Notes: generated from the letters alone by a model not told the origin. Positions 1 through 12,081 are shown, counted from the first letter of the stretch. The stretch is 64,000 nt of DNA from Congeria kusceri (GCA_027627225.1 CM051029.1:6341904-6405903), one strand, 5' to 3'. Translations and numbers: made by a program.

Positions 1-3000
1 ATGGCATTGCTATTCAATAGTTAACCAGAGGAACACCTTCAGCAACAGCTACATTATTAAACCTTCCAGTAAGTCATTTAAACTGTCTAAACCTATATCA
101 CCTTCCTCTTCGATTGTACAATGTTTACACCAAACCAACTGCAAAAATAACTGAAACAGCCGCAGCAAAATCACACGTGTGTGTGTGTATATGTTAGTTG
201 TTTTATATTGTATTTAGCCGTATCCGATTTTACTTGCTTTGTTTTATTTGATAAATTAAAAACGGTCAATCTGTGCACACGTTTAATTCAATTTAGATAG
301 ATTGTAAAAGAACAATTCGCCATAGTATCTGTTTAACAAACCAAATTGTGCATACACTAACATTTAGCGTCGTTCATTTATTCACACGATATAACCGTAA
401 TGTAACTTAGTGTTAGAGAAAGAACACGAAATTCTTTAAATTTACATGAGCATGTGCGTAGCAGTGTAGTGCTATAGACATGTATGTATTGGTTAAAAAA
501 TGTCAATAGCTAATATATTGGCACACGGTTTTTGTGGTTTATATATCGGTATTTTTAGCTATGTTTTATTTGTAATATAAAACCGATATTTCACAAGACT
601 GGACTACTTTTTATGCACTGTTGCACTCAAGGTCAGTTGTGTTTACCTTAGGGTGAAATAAGAAAAAAAAAAAGAAATATACATTTTCTGTCCATTTTAA
701 TGAATATAAAGAATATTTAAAAAAAAAAGTCATATATGAGTTGTTGCCAAATTTTGCTTAAATTACACGCATTGTTCACGTCATAAATTAAGGAAAACAC
801 ATTTTTCGATACTTTAAAAACATTCGTTGTTGCCTATAACAACTGCATGGACACATGCTGTCAAATGCCTGAATATCCATATCACAAGATCACAATTAGT
901 TCTAGCGCAGTATCGACTGACCCTTTCAAACTCCAGCTATCCTTTATCAGCCTCTGCCTCAAAATGTTAACTTCATGGCAACAGGAAACGCTCACCCACC
1001 CAGTCACTTCAGCACTAGGTCGCAGCAGCATTCTTTTTAAAGGTCTAGCAACTTTGCCTCTTCAATTTTGGCTCTACGTGTACTATTTGGAACAGTTTAA
1101 TATAATTAGTTTGTGGTATCCAGAGTTTCTCGTAAGGTCCACCGAAATGCCGAAAAATCAATGCTGGTAAAAATCCACAAACTCCATTCTCGTTGTTAGA
1201 AACAGAAATTGAAAACGTGTTATTTGCCAGAAATGTAAAAATGTAGATCCATGAAATAAACATTTATTTGTTTAAAATCTCAGACATAATCAAATAAATC
1301 ATTGTAAAATCATACTAAATGATAGAATATCTTTTAACATCCTATTGACGATTAAATCAATTAGTCATGTTTGCGTATTTAAGGAACGGGTAGTAATACA
1401 CTGACCTTGACCATGGCTAAATTGAAAGCAAAGTACTGAAATCAATGACATAGTTATAATATGCAAAACGTGAGATAACGTGGATAAATAGGATATTAGG
1501 TAGGTGTTGAATAAAGATCAAGTTTATTATGATCGACACGAACATGAAAAGCACTCGCCAATACTCTCATGATGCACTTGATCTTTATTCAACACTAACC
1601 TTATATTCTCTATATAACAATTAAAACAATAAGATATCAACAACCCCTAACATGGAAACACACAACGTCTTTAACAAATTTATGGACAGTGTCTGTTCAT
1701 TTGCTCTGATTTTCAATACACGCGTTATACTAAAGCTATATGGGGTATTCCATCTCCAAATGAAGGTAGTTGATCATTCGTACGATCTCCTGATGGTTAT
1801 TCATTGTATTTGGCTCTGATTTGGTTTTTGTTAGCCTTACCCTTTTGTTACTAAAGAGTCATATTAATAATTATCCGTTGACAGTTGTTCATATATTTCT
1901 ACCACAAACATAGGTGACTTCCAGTTACTTTCGGTTTCGATTTTTCAAATAATTATGCTTTTGCATTTCACCAGACGTATTATGATGAAATATTGTTATA
2001 ACGCGTATAACTAAGTGTTTTTATTAAAATAATGTTCGTGTTTAAAATAAAATATGTTGGCCAAGAATCTGAACCAATTGGGCATCGGACAAACTGAATA
2101 ACGTAATTTATCGACAAATACCGACATCGGCCGATCATGTAAATGATAACATGTGCACTACTATAACTTTCTTCGTGCGTTGTAAAATGTATGACGTTAT
2201 CAAGTATGTTGCATGTCTTCGAATTAAGTAACTATAATCGAAAGCAGAATATTCCTAAATAATTGACCGCGTTATTGTTCAATGTCGGTTGTTTTAGTCG
2301 GATGAATAAGTCTTTATTTGGTGAAGTCCGCTATTGATAGTTTATTTTCTGCCAAATTGTCAGTCTTGCAATTGAAAGAATAATTTATTGTGCATATATG
2401 AGAGGTACAATTTAAATTATATTCTATTTTAAACCGGAAGTTATATGACGTCACGTTCTGTATTCTATGTCAAAAACGAACGTATATTCAATCATTCTTA
2501 TAATATACATTTACCATCTGGAGCCTTTACGAGTTTGAAACAATTTTAAAAAATTGGAATTGCTTTTATGAAGTTAAACATGTATATCGGTGTATGTGCG
2601 CAGTAAGATTTTTATATTAGACACATACACGATAATATATTGTATTTTATTGGATCAATAATATCTATACTACTAAAAATGGATTGATTGTATTGTCGGA
2701 TTAGCAGAAAATACGTAGGAAACCAGTAAACAGGTAATTAGTACAGCATGTAAGTGACACCTTTTGTACTGGAAATAAATTGAAAAAGGAACGTTTCTGT
2801 GTAAAAAGAAGGAAATCCGAAATCCGCTGAAAATGTGTGGTTCGGAAAAACATGTACCTGTTACGTAGACGATGTGTTTGTGTATTTTGATAGAGATATA
2901 AAATACACTTTAACGGGTGAAATTCGCTGTCATAATTATTATTATCGCGTCGAGAACCATAACGAAACGTGTTATTGCTTACAGTTAGTAATCAATATCA

Positions 3001-4140
3001 AGAACGGCGGCAAGTTCCTTAGAAAACACACTCGTATGCTAGGACATGCCATTGTTATACCGATAACAGTACAGTAAAGTCATGTCACATGAAGAATAAA
3101 CATAAATTTCCTTATGCGAAAGTAACCTGTTTTACATTTGAAGTAATTCATCGTGTAAGCAGCGCACACATGTGAGTCGTCTGTGACTTTGTGCTTGTCG
3201 GCAGAATTTAAGCGGGCTTTTGTGGCCGCCTTCCGCGAGGAGAAGAATATGTATTGGGGCGTATTGAATGTTTGAATAACAGAGTGGAAGCTTCGGGCTT
3301 AAATCTATGTACATAGTATCATTGAAAAGGTGTTAAGTACGATTGGACATTAATATTGGCATTATTCATTAAGTGGTAAATGCTGGTTAAACGTATAATT
3401 AATTGCTCCACATATAAACAAATATTAAGTGTTAAATAGAAGTTATTTTAAGTAAGTACTCCATCTTCTTAATTGTTTTTTGATATCTATGAAAGTGAAA
3501 AATCAGCAAAAATAAGTGTATATGTCTTTGTTAAAAGTAAATTTTTACAATCGATTCAGCTACAACGTACACCCACAAATAATATACTAATGGGCCAGCA
3601 AACATGTTATACAACTGAGACATGTTGTGGAAAATATTTCATCGCGATGGTGGCGGGCAAATAGTCCGAAGTAATTACGTAGTGTTCGCTTATCTTTTAA
3701 ATTATTCTGTAATAAGACCGAAGTCCTATACATTTCTGTCTATACTGTAAAAAAGGTATGTGTAAATTTAAAGCAAACGACTAACACATTAAAAAAGTCA
3801 CAATTAAGCATTGTGTGCTCATTGTCTTTTTGTCATAATGTGTTCAAAGGTTGTGTGCTGTAGATCTGTCTACAGGTAAGACAAAATTACCCCAAAACTA
3901 GTCAGATCATGCCATTGATGCAAAGTACAGTAAGTGAATGTATGATCGAAACGAACGTGGTGTAAAAGGGTCCTTTGATATAATATATTCATTTCCGCGC
4001 TTTCGTTATAATATAAAGTTACCATATTACCATATACACAACTAAGGTATGTAATATGGCTGTTTACATCCAGCATAACGTTTTCTTCCTGAATTAGATA
4101 AAAATTATATGGAAATTAAACTATATGATGCTACGTCTTG
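1..4140. other. Non-coding, AT-rich stretch
   Basis: No exon with both convincing splice sites and a recognisable domain was found on either strand. Open frames are short and lack ATG context; for example, the 80-codon frame at 2835-3077 starts at GTG and matches no family I know. The stretch lies upstream of the Ig receptor gene and would be the natural place for its missing signal-peptide exon, but I could not identify one. The only clear structure is the inverted repeat near 1.5 kb. Confidence 0.5.
1504..1595. repeat. Perfect 20-bp inverted repeat (hairpin or small MITE remnant)
   Basis: The left arm GTGTTGAATAAAGATCAAGT (1504-1523) is exactly the reverse complement of the right arm at 1576-1595, with a 52-bp spacer. 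The bases just outside the arms (TAG on the left, TAA on the right) also nearly pair. The design fits a short non-autonomous foldback element. I recall similar arms in other bivalve sequence but cannot verify this here. No target-site duplication is obvious. Confidence 0.65.
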
Positions 4141-4230
4141 AAAACATTTTAACAAGAAGATATTATTAGATTGGGGTAAGTCGTTGGTTTTCGTGCAGGC
4201 GGTCGGCGGGCGGCGTCCAACTTGGGTTCC

Positions 4231-4800
4231 CGCTCAATAACTTTGGAACTAATTGAGATATTGTAATTAAACTTCATACATACATATATTTTAACCAGAC
4301 CTCGCTTGGGATCGCATAAGGTCACCGTCACCGTTAGGAAAAATAAACACTATTTCCGGTAAATAACTGAAGAATTAATTGGGCTATTTTAATGAAAGTT
4401 AATACATCCATACCTTATATCGAAACTTTGCTTGGGATTGCAAATGGATCGGATGGCGTCAATGTCGCCGTTACTACAAATAAAAAATATGTTTCAGCTC
4501 AATAACTAATTCAGATATTATAATGAAACTTCATATAAAAATACCTTATATATATACTTATCTGGGATTTCATATGGGATGTTTCGAATCAAGGTTAATG
4601 TCACAATTACTGAAACTAGAAATATTGTTTCCGCTCAATACATGGAAAACGCATTGAGATATATCAATGAAGCATTACATATACATGTAGATATATTAAA
4701 TTGCTTGAAACTGCTTCTGTGGTGGTTGGGGTCACGTTCAAGGTCACCGTTCCTAAAAGCAGTTTCTGCTCAATAACTCATTAGGTTTAAATATTTGTAT
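4231..4800. repeat. Degenerate tandem repeat, unit about 135 bp, about 4 copies
   Basis: Each unit begins with a version of CGCTCAATAACT, continues through an AT-rich part containing 'TAATGAAACTTCATA', then 'TGGGATCGCAT' and a GGTCACCGTCACCGTTA-like part, and ends in 'TTTC'. Units start near 4231, 4358, 4495 and 4632, and a fifth starts near 4767 and breaks off. Copies are strongly diverged, so the array is old. Similar GGTCAC-rich tandem units are common in molluscan intergenic DNA (from memory). Confidence 0.7.
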
Positions 4801-5622
4801 AGAGCATCTCCGCTTTGACTCTTTGTTATTTTTGGATTGTTACTGACTGAAGTATATTAGTGTCTACATTCTGAATTCCTTTAGAACATGTTCTGCAAAA
4901 TAATGAAGAAAACAGGATTCCATCATGCTTGAACATTTTCTGATTATATGTTTTTCCATTATGTGAACAATGTCCACACCTGATAAATAAAATAATGTTT
5001 CTGCACGTTAGATTTTTTTTGCATTGCAATTGGAAAATATCATCCATTATCTTGGGTGTATTTCCTTCTTTGACACAGCGTTTCCAAATGTAGACTTTGA
5101 CTTTCGGCTTGGCGGTCTTGTATGCTTCTGCTTTGTTTCAACTCTGCTCTATTATCTCAGATAAAGACATTAAACTAACTTATTTATATAGTCTTTGTTT
5201 TATTTCTATGAATGTCAAATATAGGTATCTGCAAATAATAAAACTCAGCACTAACCAAGTTAAATATTCTAAAAGAAAAACAGTTAAAAGCTGTGGCAAG
5301 AACATACCATCACCTGATGTAAAGTCTGTTCCACTAACAACGTTAGCTATTACAACTGCTGTTTCTTTATCAATGACACACTATTTCTAGTACATTTCTA
5401 TGCCAGAAGTGTTGTTAAGCTTATATGAGCAATAAGAACATGATGAATGAAATTTCCTTTGTGTAGAGTGTTCAAAACAATGGTTAAGCATTAACTCTGA
5501 TTATTACGAAAATCAAAGCTAATTTGTCACTGGTAACAGATGTTTTGCTCCTATTTAAAATACATAAATACAACACGACATTGTGCCCCATGTTTGGTGT
5601 CTGTAAATTGGTTCATTTCCAG

Positions 5623-8610
5623 TGCCGCTCACTTCGTTGACTATTCAACCAGAGACACCACTTTCGTACCCTGTTCTCAATGTCCCATCGGAGTTCACAT
5701 GCATCACTTCACAGAGCCGACCTGCGCCTACTATTCAATGGTTTAATGATAATGTGAACATCACCAACCTGGCTACATATACCTACTCTGCTGACGTCGC
5801 AATGAGCAGATTGCAATATACACCGAACTCGTACGAGTACAGTGGAGGAAATGTATCCTGTGTTGCAAGTTATAAGTTCAACGCCATCAATACAGTTCTA
5901 ACAACCACCAAGAGCATTCGCGTACAATGTAAGTACTTTATTACTGTTTAAATTAATATACTGTCTTTATTTGTATGATTGTATGCGTCGCGTGAATGGC
6001 ATTCTGTATTAAATAGTGTTTATATAGAATTGATGGACCATCAAAATATGTCTGGTTATTTGAAAAAAAGTGGATTATCGTTTATTCAACGTATCGCTTT
6101 ATGTTCAGCTAAATATTTGAGAAGTTGTCATGTTGTGTTTTTCCAGTCCCCGTTTCTAAGCCGATAGTGACATTCAATAAGCTAAGTATATCTGGCACGA
6201 TCAATATACGAGAGGGCAGACTTGTACATTTGAATTGTTCCTCCTCCGGATATCCACCTCCCTCTTATCACTGGACTTACCCAGGAGGTCAGTCCGACGG
6301 TGCCCTGCTGTCGTTAAACGTCACTCGCATTAACGGTAGCTTTTCATGCAAGGCATTTAACTTCATGTATTCATTGAATGGAACCAACAGTACACAGTCT
6401 ACACAGAACTTTACCGTACTCGATATAAATGTACTATGTAAGTAGTGTTAAATGTTATGTTGAAATGTATAATGTTAAATGTTCTTAGAACTTCCAACAT
6501 GTAACTTTTATTCTACTGCAATTATCATTGAATATTATATTGTGATTTCGGCAATTACAGATCCACCGTCCCTTACACGATTATTAAATAAGGACATCAA
6601 TTTAGAAATCGTTGATAACAATATCAGAGTACTGAGGAGTGACAACATCAGCATTGTATGTGCGAGTGACGCCAATCCCCCGGCTGTTGTATTCTGGCAA
6701 GGACAGAATGTCAATTCCTCCACACTGGCAGTCACCAGTATACTGCATGACACAGTCTGGACATGCACAGCAAAAAATATCATGACAGAAACTGACGGAA
6801 CGACATCAACAGGCACTGTGACCAGAAACGTGTCCGCTACAGTATTGTGTAAATGCAATACCCATATGTTGAGTAAAAGTTAACAATTCGTATACGTATT
6901 ATAATTTACCAGATGTGTAACTGATCTGTCAGTATATGATCATTTGATTTGTTACGGAAGACGTATCGCCACCCTTTCAAACACGGCCTCATTGCACGTT
7001 TACATTTGCAAAATATAGATGTTGCATTACTGGTTTGGATAAGGAATGAATCGATTTTATTCCTAGTAAAATGCTACACTTGCACCGTTCACATCAAGTA
7101 TTTTGTTCTCGCTTTTTTTTTTGGTCAAATATTAGCGATGAATTTTACGGAATCCTGAGTCCGCCAGTAGCATTCAGACGTGTTTAAAACCACTAAAATG
7201 CGACAACGCGAAGTGCATTTCGATTCTTTTGATATTGTGCCATTTGTTGTTAGAATTTCTGAGTTTATTGTTTAGAAAATAGTTCTACATTTCCTTATAT
7301 GTAACAATTTAATCTAAATCAAAATAATTTTGTTTTTCGTAGACGGTCCTGTCGTTCCTACGATCACGTATAGCATTCCACAGCACTCAGATAAAATTTG
7401 GATTGTAACAAACGAAACCATAAGAGTTATGGTAGGAAGTACTGTTCGGTTGATGTGTTCAGTAAACAGTGTGCCAACCTCAGTATACTCATGGGGTTCC
7501 GGACACGACTGGAATATTCGAAACATATTTAATATCACGCGCACAACGGACACAAACTACACATGCACGGCAAAGAATATCATGAACACCACATTTAAAG
7601 GAAACGTTAATGGAAGCAACCATTCATCAGTAAACCTGAACTTACTGTGTAAGTGTTATAGTCGATTATTTTGTTCACCATTCGCTATCAAGGCATTACA
7701 TATATAGTTGTTTTTTATCAATGTATTAGCCAATAGTTATTACCTTTCAGATGGACCTGAGAATATAAAAGCAAAATTCAACAACATCAGCGAGATAGAC
7801 CAAGTACTTAAAGTTATTAAAGGCTGGTCGTTCACATTAGCATGCTTTGTAAGCAGTAATCCAGCTCCTAGTTTTTTGTGGTATGGCCATAGAGCTCAAG
7901 AAGAAAATGTCCTGTCTATTGCCAATGCGAGCACTGACATGGACAGGATTTTAACATGCAACGCAGTTAACACCATGGTAGATAGCGTGGGATATTGCGT
8001 AAACGAGACAGCGCACCTTACAATTACCCTTGATATACTATGTAAGTAATGTTTGCCAAAATTGACCTTATTTGTACATGTACAGGGATTGCTATGTAAG
8101 TAATGTTAGCCAATATTGACTTTATTTGTACAGAGATTGGTTTATTTTAATATCACACTTGTTATAGATTTTGAATATGAAGACCCATTATTGATTTCAT
8201 TCTTGCGATTGTATTACATTCTAAAAGTCTTAACATAAACATGGTTTCCATAAATAACTGCATGTATACCTAAATATTAATTGCATAGTTTTACAAATGT
8301 ATGATACGATTAATTGATACTCCAGACCCACCTGCTGATCAAGTTTTGCAGAACCAAAGCGCTCTACTCAACACGTCTCTAACGGTTACATGCAACTTAA
8401 CAAATGTTGGTAATCCACCAGCCTCAACCTTTACATGGATAAGGAAAGACACGAGTACAGTGGTGGGTACAGGACAAACACTAACAATAAATAGCACTGG
8501 ATTGACCGATGAAGGGGAATACCAATGTAATGCATCAAACAGAATGCAGCCTATTGGAAATGAAGTTGTGTACGGATTTAGTCAATCGACATTCTATATA
8601 AATGTTGAAT
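5623..8610 (+). CDS. Ig-like domain exons 1-6 of the receptor
   Basis: Six consecutive one-exon Ig-like domains. Each has the two core cysteines and the core tryptophan: FTC/IQW/VSC (1), LNC/YHW/FSC (2), IVC/VFW/WTC (3), LMC/YSW/YTC (4), LAC/FLW/LTC (5), VTC/FTW/YQC (6). Domain 6 carries the classic DEGEYQC turn before the second cysteine. Domains 2-6 share an unusual ending after that cysteine, C-x-A-x-N-x-M (KAFNFM, TAKNIM, TAKNIM, NAVNTM, NASNRM), suggesting they arose by internal exon duplication. Lengths are 285-306 nt, normal for single-exon I-set or C2-set domains. Confidence 0.85.
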
Positions 8611-11599
8611 GTAAGTTAAATAATTACTACGTTTTTATTTAACTGATGTTTTTATTGTTATTGGAAAAGTATATAGAAATAACATTCATTCTGTTGGCAT
8701 CAGACATATAAAGTTGCTACAAACACGTATCTGAGTTTAAACCATCATGGCGTTTGTAGCAGTGGTGAGCAAAACATTAGAGAATGTGTGCATTATGTTT
8801 CTATTGCAAATAACTGGCACGATGCAATAGGTTTTTAGTATAATGTTTATTGGCCACTCCATGTTTAGCTTTTTGTCCCAGCCTTCTTAACTTTTGGAAA
8901 ATTAATGTCTAATTGACCGAAACGATATTAACAACTATAAACTGAAATTAATAATCCGTTATTTCTATAAAATTTTCCCAAATAGTTATTGTTTTGTATC
9001 ATACTATATCCACTTTTTTCAAAAAGTGTCTAGTATTATATTGGTGTTCAAATATATATTTCACACGCAATTTTTCTTCCAGACGGGGCATATATACGGG
9101 CATTCAAAGCAAATGAATCAAGCACTAACATCACTGTTGACCAAGGCGAAACATTAGAACTGGTATGTGATGCTGATGGTGACCCTCAACCTACTGTTCG
9201 TATCGTCAATGCAACTCGTGGAAATGAAGCAATCCTTGTTGAGACTGACGCATATAAAGCCAAATCTCACATACATCTAGCAAGATGTGAATATGATGCT
9301 GGAAGCTATAAATGCCTCGCTAACAACCGTTTTAACCAAGGAAAACAAACACAGTCACTGGCTATATTCGTTAACTGTAAGTAATGAGGTACATATATAT
9401 ATCAAACCGTACTAAGTGACGAGTAAATATATTGGAGATACATATTTTAAAGTGCATACAATACAACCTTGTTCTTGCACAGGTGCACCAAGAGCATCAC
9501 CCTTTTCACCTCCTATAACAGAACAGTACAGAGCTCCTAACGACTCGGCTGTGTTTACCTTCACAATCATATCCTATCCTGAGCCAAACTCTTCAGACTT
9601 CAGCTGGTACAAACGTATAGATGATGAATGGAAGGATGTGTCCAGTGACTCCAAAAACTTTCTGATTAATACCTCTGATGACAAAATGCAGACACAACTG
9701 ATGATACTCCGTGTGCAGGTTGCAGATTATACAGAATACATGGTGAATGTTTCCAACACATTGGGTTCAGTAGCGGAAGTGTTTACCTTACATGCACAGA
9801 GTAAGTATCTTTTACAACGTTGAATTGTTTTAAGTATGTTGTAACAGAACACATAGTAACATTTTACTACAGTTAAATATTGAAAAAGTTAGTTGATTCA
9901 CAATTATATATGTATATATCTATGTTCTTATTTATTATACGAGTACACATATTTTAGTCAAACCATATGTTCCGAAGGACTTGCTAATTGACCGAGTAGG
10001 AAAAACGAACATTGTTATTACATGGGTTCCTGGTTTTAACGGCGGTCAGGATCAGAACTTCACTATTCGATACAAAGAAGTCGACAATGAAATATGGAGA
10101 GATATATACGTAGCAGGTTCTGTTATAAGCTATACCTGGGCTATTGAGGGATTAAAACCTGGCACGACTTACCAAATCAAAATGCTGGCAGAAAACAGAA
10201 TAGGCAAATCTGAGTGGAGTAAAGAAATAAGGGAAACAACCCTAGGTGACACAGGTACAGTGTTTACTCACTACGGTATGAAATATGACTTATTAAACTC
10301 GACATTAGCAAAGATAAGTAAAACCATTTAAATGGTTCCATTGTCATATAATGTATATATAAAATATTTGATTTCAGTTGAGAGTAGCCCTGAAACGTCA
10401 GTTGTGGGTGGTGTAGTAGGTGGCGTCTTGGGGATTGTTGTCATCATGATTGCTGTGTCCATCCTGCTATGGAGACATATATCGCATGGTAAATATGTGT
10501 TGCATTGTATTGTTCTGTATAATCTTTGCATATACATGTACATGCTCATTTCATATATTTGTTTATGGTTTACATTGTAATAGATGACATTAGTCATTTG
10601 TGGGACAGCAGGACGAGTTTAGGAGATATAATGTCGTACAGTTTAATGAACAAGTGTATTTGTGTAATTCGTACTTGATCTTGAAACTGGATGTTAATGA
10701 ATTCTCAAATTAAAATAGCAACATCACAACCTGTAACACGCATAACGTATTATACAAATTACTTAGACTGAGACTTATTTCTATCAATAATAGTATAGTG
10801 ACATCAATTAATTTAGGGCAAAACGAATCCAACACATACCAAACGTATACCAAATCGACTGAACAGTACGAAGATCTTGTCAGAGAACCGTAAGTCAATG
10901 TATATACAAAAATGTGCATGTTGATATATCATATAAATTATTTGAACAATTGCAAATATTATAAATTGTAAGTGTGTGTTTTATCAGTTTATTAAAATAA
11001 ACGGTTGTCAATGGTAACTACAAACATATAGGTAATTAATCACATCAGTGTGTTAGTCATGCAATAACATCTAATAATGCTATTAAAATGGGTGCATTCA
11101 GACGAAACAACGATGCCTCAAATACAGATGGAAGTTATGAAACATGTAGAATTGGTAAGGTTTCATATATCAGATAATTATTGATGTCAACCATATCAAG
11201 CCCGTAATAAAGATAATACATCTTACGAGTCTGCTTTTATGTTTGTTAACATGTGTCATCTTAAAAATTAAAAACAACACAACAAAACAATAATAAGTGG
11301 TTTCGCATCTACCTTGCCTCACTTTTAATTAATTGTTCCCCTAACTGTCTGTGTTGCCTTTCTTGACAAATATTTTTTCGTTTCTGTTTCTACCAGATTC
11401 TGCAGATTTTCACCATGACAATAAGTATGAGACACTCGCAGAACTAGAATTCCATGAATATCGGAGTCTAACTCCTTACGAAACTCAACGAGACATTACA
11501 TCGTCCACAGATGATCGGCCTAGGATTCCAGCATTAAAACAAACAGTGGCGTCAACTGATGATCGGGAATACGTTAATATGAAGTTGTCAACAATTTAA
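5623..11599 (+). CDS. ITAM-bearing immunoglobulin-superfamily receptor (8 Ig + FN3 + TM + tyrosine-rich tail), 5' end missing
   Basis: Predicted type I membrane receptor. Exons: 5623-5928, 6147-6437, 6561-6848, 7343-7648, 7751-8041, 8326-8610, 9083-9376, 9483-9800 (Ig-like), 9958-10254 (FN3), 10378-10488 (transmembrane), 10817-10889, 11102-11154 and 11397-11599 (cytoplasmic, stop TAA 11597-11599). Each starts after an AG; most donors are GTAAGT. All extracellular exons are phase 1-1, typical of shuffled Ig modules. The 3,116 nt read through without a stop, giving 1,038 residues. NxS/T sites are frequent in the ectodomain. No signal peptide or start codon is visible, so one or more 5' exons lie further upstream; the decayed paralogue at 53.3 kb suggests a signal exon plus a V-like exon. 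Architecture resembles CD22-, nephrin- or Hydractinia Alr-type receptors, but I assign no orthologue. A cell-surface recognition receptor signalling through tyrosine phosphorylation is inferred. Confidence 0.85.
8038..8145 (+). repeat. 54-bp tandem duplication copying a splice donor
   Basis: The end of Ig exon 5 with its donor, CTAT|GTAAGTAATG (8038 onward), is repeated 54 bp downstream at 8092 with the same donor sequence. The two units are about 85-90% alike and both continue with a 'CCAAxATTGAC(C/T)TTATTTGTACA' stretch. Exon 5 is therefore followed by a second, potentially usable GTAAGT. Use of the second donor would add 54 nt, but the segment begins GTAAGTAA and gives an in-frame TAA directly after the first donor. 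Confidence 0.75.
9083..9800 (+). CDS. Ig-like exons 7 and 8, non-canonical
   Basis: Exon 7 (9083-9376) encodes an Ig fold with ELVC and YDAGSYKC, but the core tryptophan is replaced by an aliphatic residue (PTVRIVN). Exon 8 (9483-9800) has a recognisable FSWYKR core tryptophan and an ADYTEYMVNVSN F strand, but neither core cysteine: the B strand reads VFTFTI and the F strand YMVNV. Both exons are conserved in position and sequence in the two + strand pseudogene copies, so these departures predate the duplications. Such membrane-proximal Ig domains lacking the disulphide occur in other adhesion receptors. Confidence 0.8.
9958..10254 (+). CDS. Fibronectin type III domain exon
   Basis: One exon, phase 1-1, of 99 codons. 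The FN3 pattern is clear: an early IVITWVPGFNGG (core tryptophan), FTIRYKEV, then LKPGTTYQIKMLAENRIGKSEWS with the characteristic L-x-PGTTY turn and the AEN-x-x-G-x-S-x-W segment, ending ETT. The donor after ACACAG is supported by the same junction in the 53-58 kb copy. The domain sits next to the membrane, the usual place for FN3 in Ig-FN3 adhesion receptors. Confidence 0.85.
10378..10488 (+). CDS. Transmembrane exon
   Basis: The 37-codon exon encodes a short juxtamembrane ESSPETS followed by a glycine- and valine-rich hydrophobic stretch (VVGGVVGGVLGIVVIMIAV, then SILLW) and a basic stop-transfer RHISH. Acceptor ATTTCAG, donor GGTAAAT. GxxxG-like spacing (GGVVGG) could support helix packing. 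Both + strand paralogues keep an exon of the same layout: it is intact at 25236-25343, and at 56892-56999 it carries TAG in place of the tryptophan codon. Confidence 0.85.
10817..11599 (+). CDS. Cytoplasmic tail exons with ITAM-like and other SH2-type motifs
   Basis: Three exons (10817-10889 phase 1 to 2, 11102-11154 phase 2 to 1, 11397-11599 phase 1 to stop) join in frame behind the transmembrane exon to give a tail of about 109 residues. Tyrosine motifs in order: TYQTY, YEDL (10867), YETC, YETL (11426), YRSL (11459), YETQ and YVNM (11570). DNKYETLAELEFHEYRSL (11417-11470) fits the ITAM consensus D/E-x2-Y-x2-L-x7-Y-x2-L. YVNM fits both Grb2 (YxN) and PI3-kinase p85 (YxxM) SH2 preferences. 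Signalling is predicted from motif rules only. The phase match across all joins supports the gene model. Confidence 0.8.
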
Positions 11600-11826
11600 A
11601 CGTGGCACAAGTGATTTACTGAAGATTAATTCTTACTTACTTAATGAGACAATGGCATTTTGTTTTGTCTGCAATATTTTATTATCGGGGTGGTATATGT
11701 ATAATTAGGCACAGGTAATTTCCTATTTGTTTAGCTTATAACCTTGTATTTCGCAATACTTAACCTTTGTTTTGTAAAACACAATATGCAATTAACAAAC
11801 GCAAATAGTATAAAAGAAAGGGGCAC

Positions 11827-11832
11827 AATAAA
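11827..11832 (+). terminator. Polyadenylation signal AATAAA
   Basis: A canonical AATAAA lies 228 bp after the receptor stop codon, inside an AT-rich 3' UTR-like stretch. No closer perfect signal was noticed, so the 3' UTR would be about 250 nt. Confidence 0.5.
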
Positions 11833-12081
11833 TTAAATCATTAAGTGGAATTTGGTTTGATTTCCTTGTTTTCATTGATGTTTAGAACCGATCTAAAGAA
11901 CGGTGACACATACATGTAGAACGCATATATCGGTAGTACTCCGTGTTGTTTTCAAACAGTAACTTTCATTGCTGAAAGCATGACTATATTTGAAACTAAA
12001 AACAAACTGTTTAAATAGATTTAAACACACGTTTATGTGGATCTACATGTATCAGATAATGTATTGCTTTATTGCTCCTTT

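Noticed and set aside
2835..3077. 80-codon frame with many Cys and Tyr
   Set aside because: Starts at GTG, no splice sites or recognisable fold; could be chance.
3132..3314. 60-codon minus-strand frame
   Set aside because: No domain recognised; composition follows a locally GC-richer patch.
5097..5390. Possible signal-peptide exon for the complete receptor
   Set aside because: The frame begins at TTG, preceded by ATG-TAG; there is no ATG, and the following sequence is not Ig-like.
10584..10640. Extra cytoplasmic exon between the transmembrane exon and 10817
   Set aside because: An acceptor exists (TAG at 10581) but no donor; direct joining of 10488 to 10817 already keeps frame.
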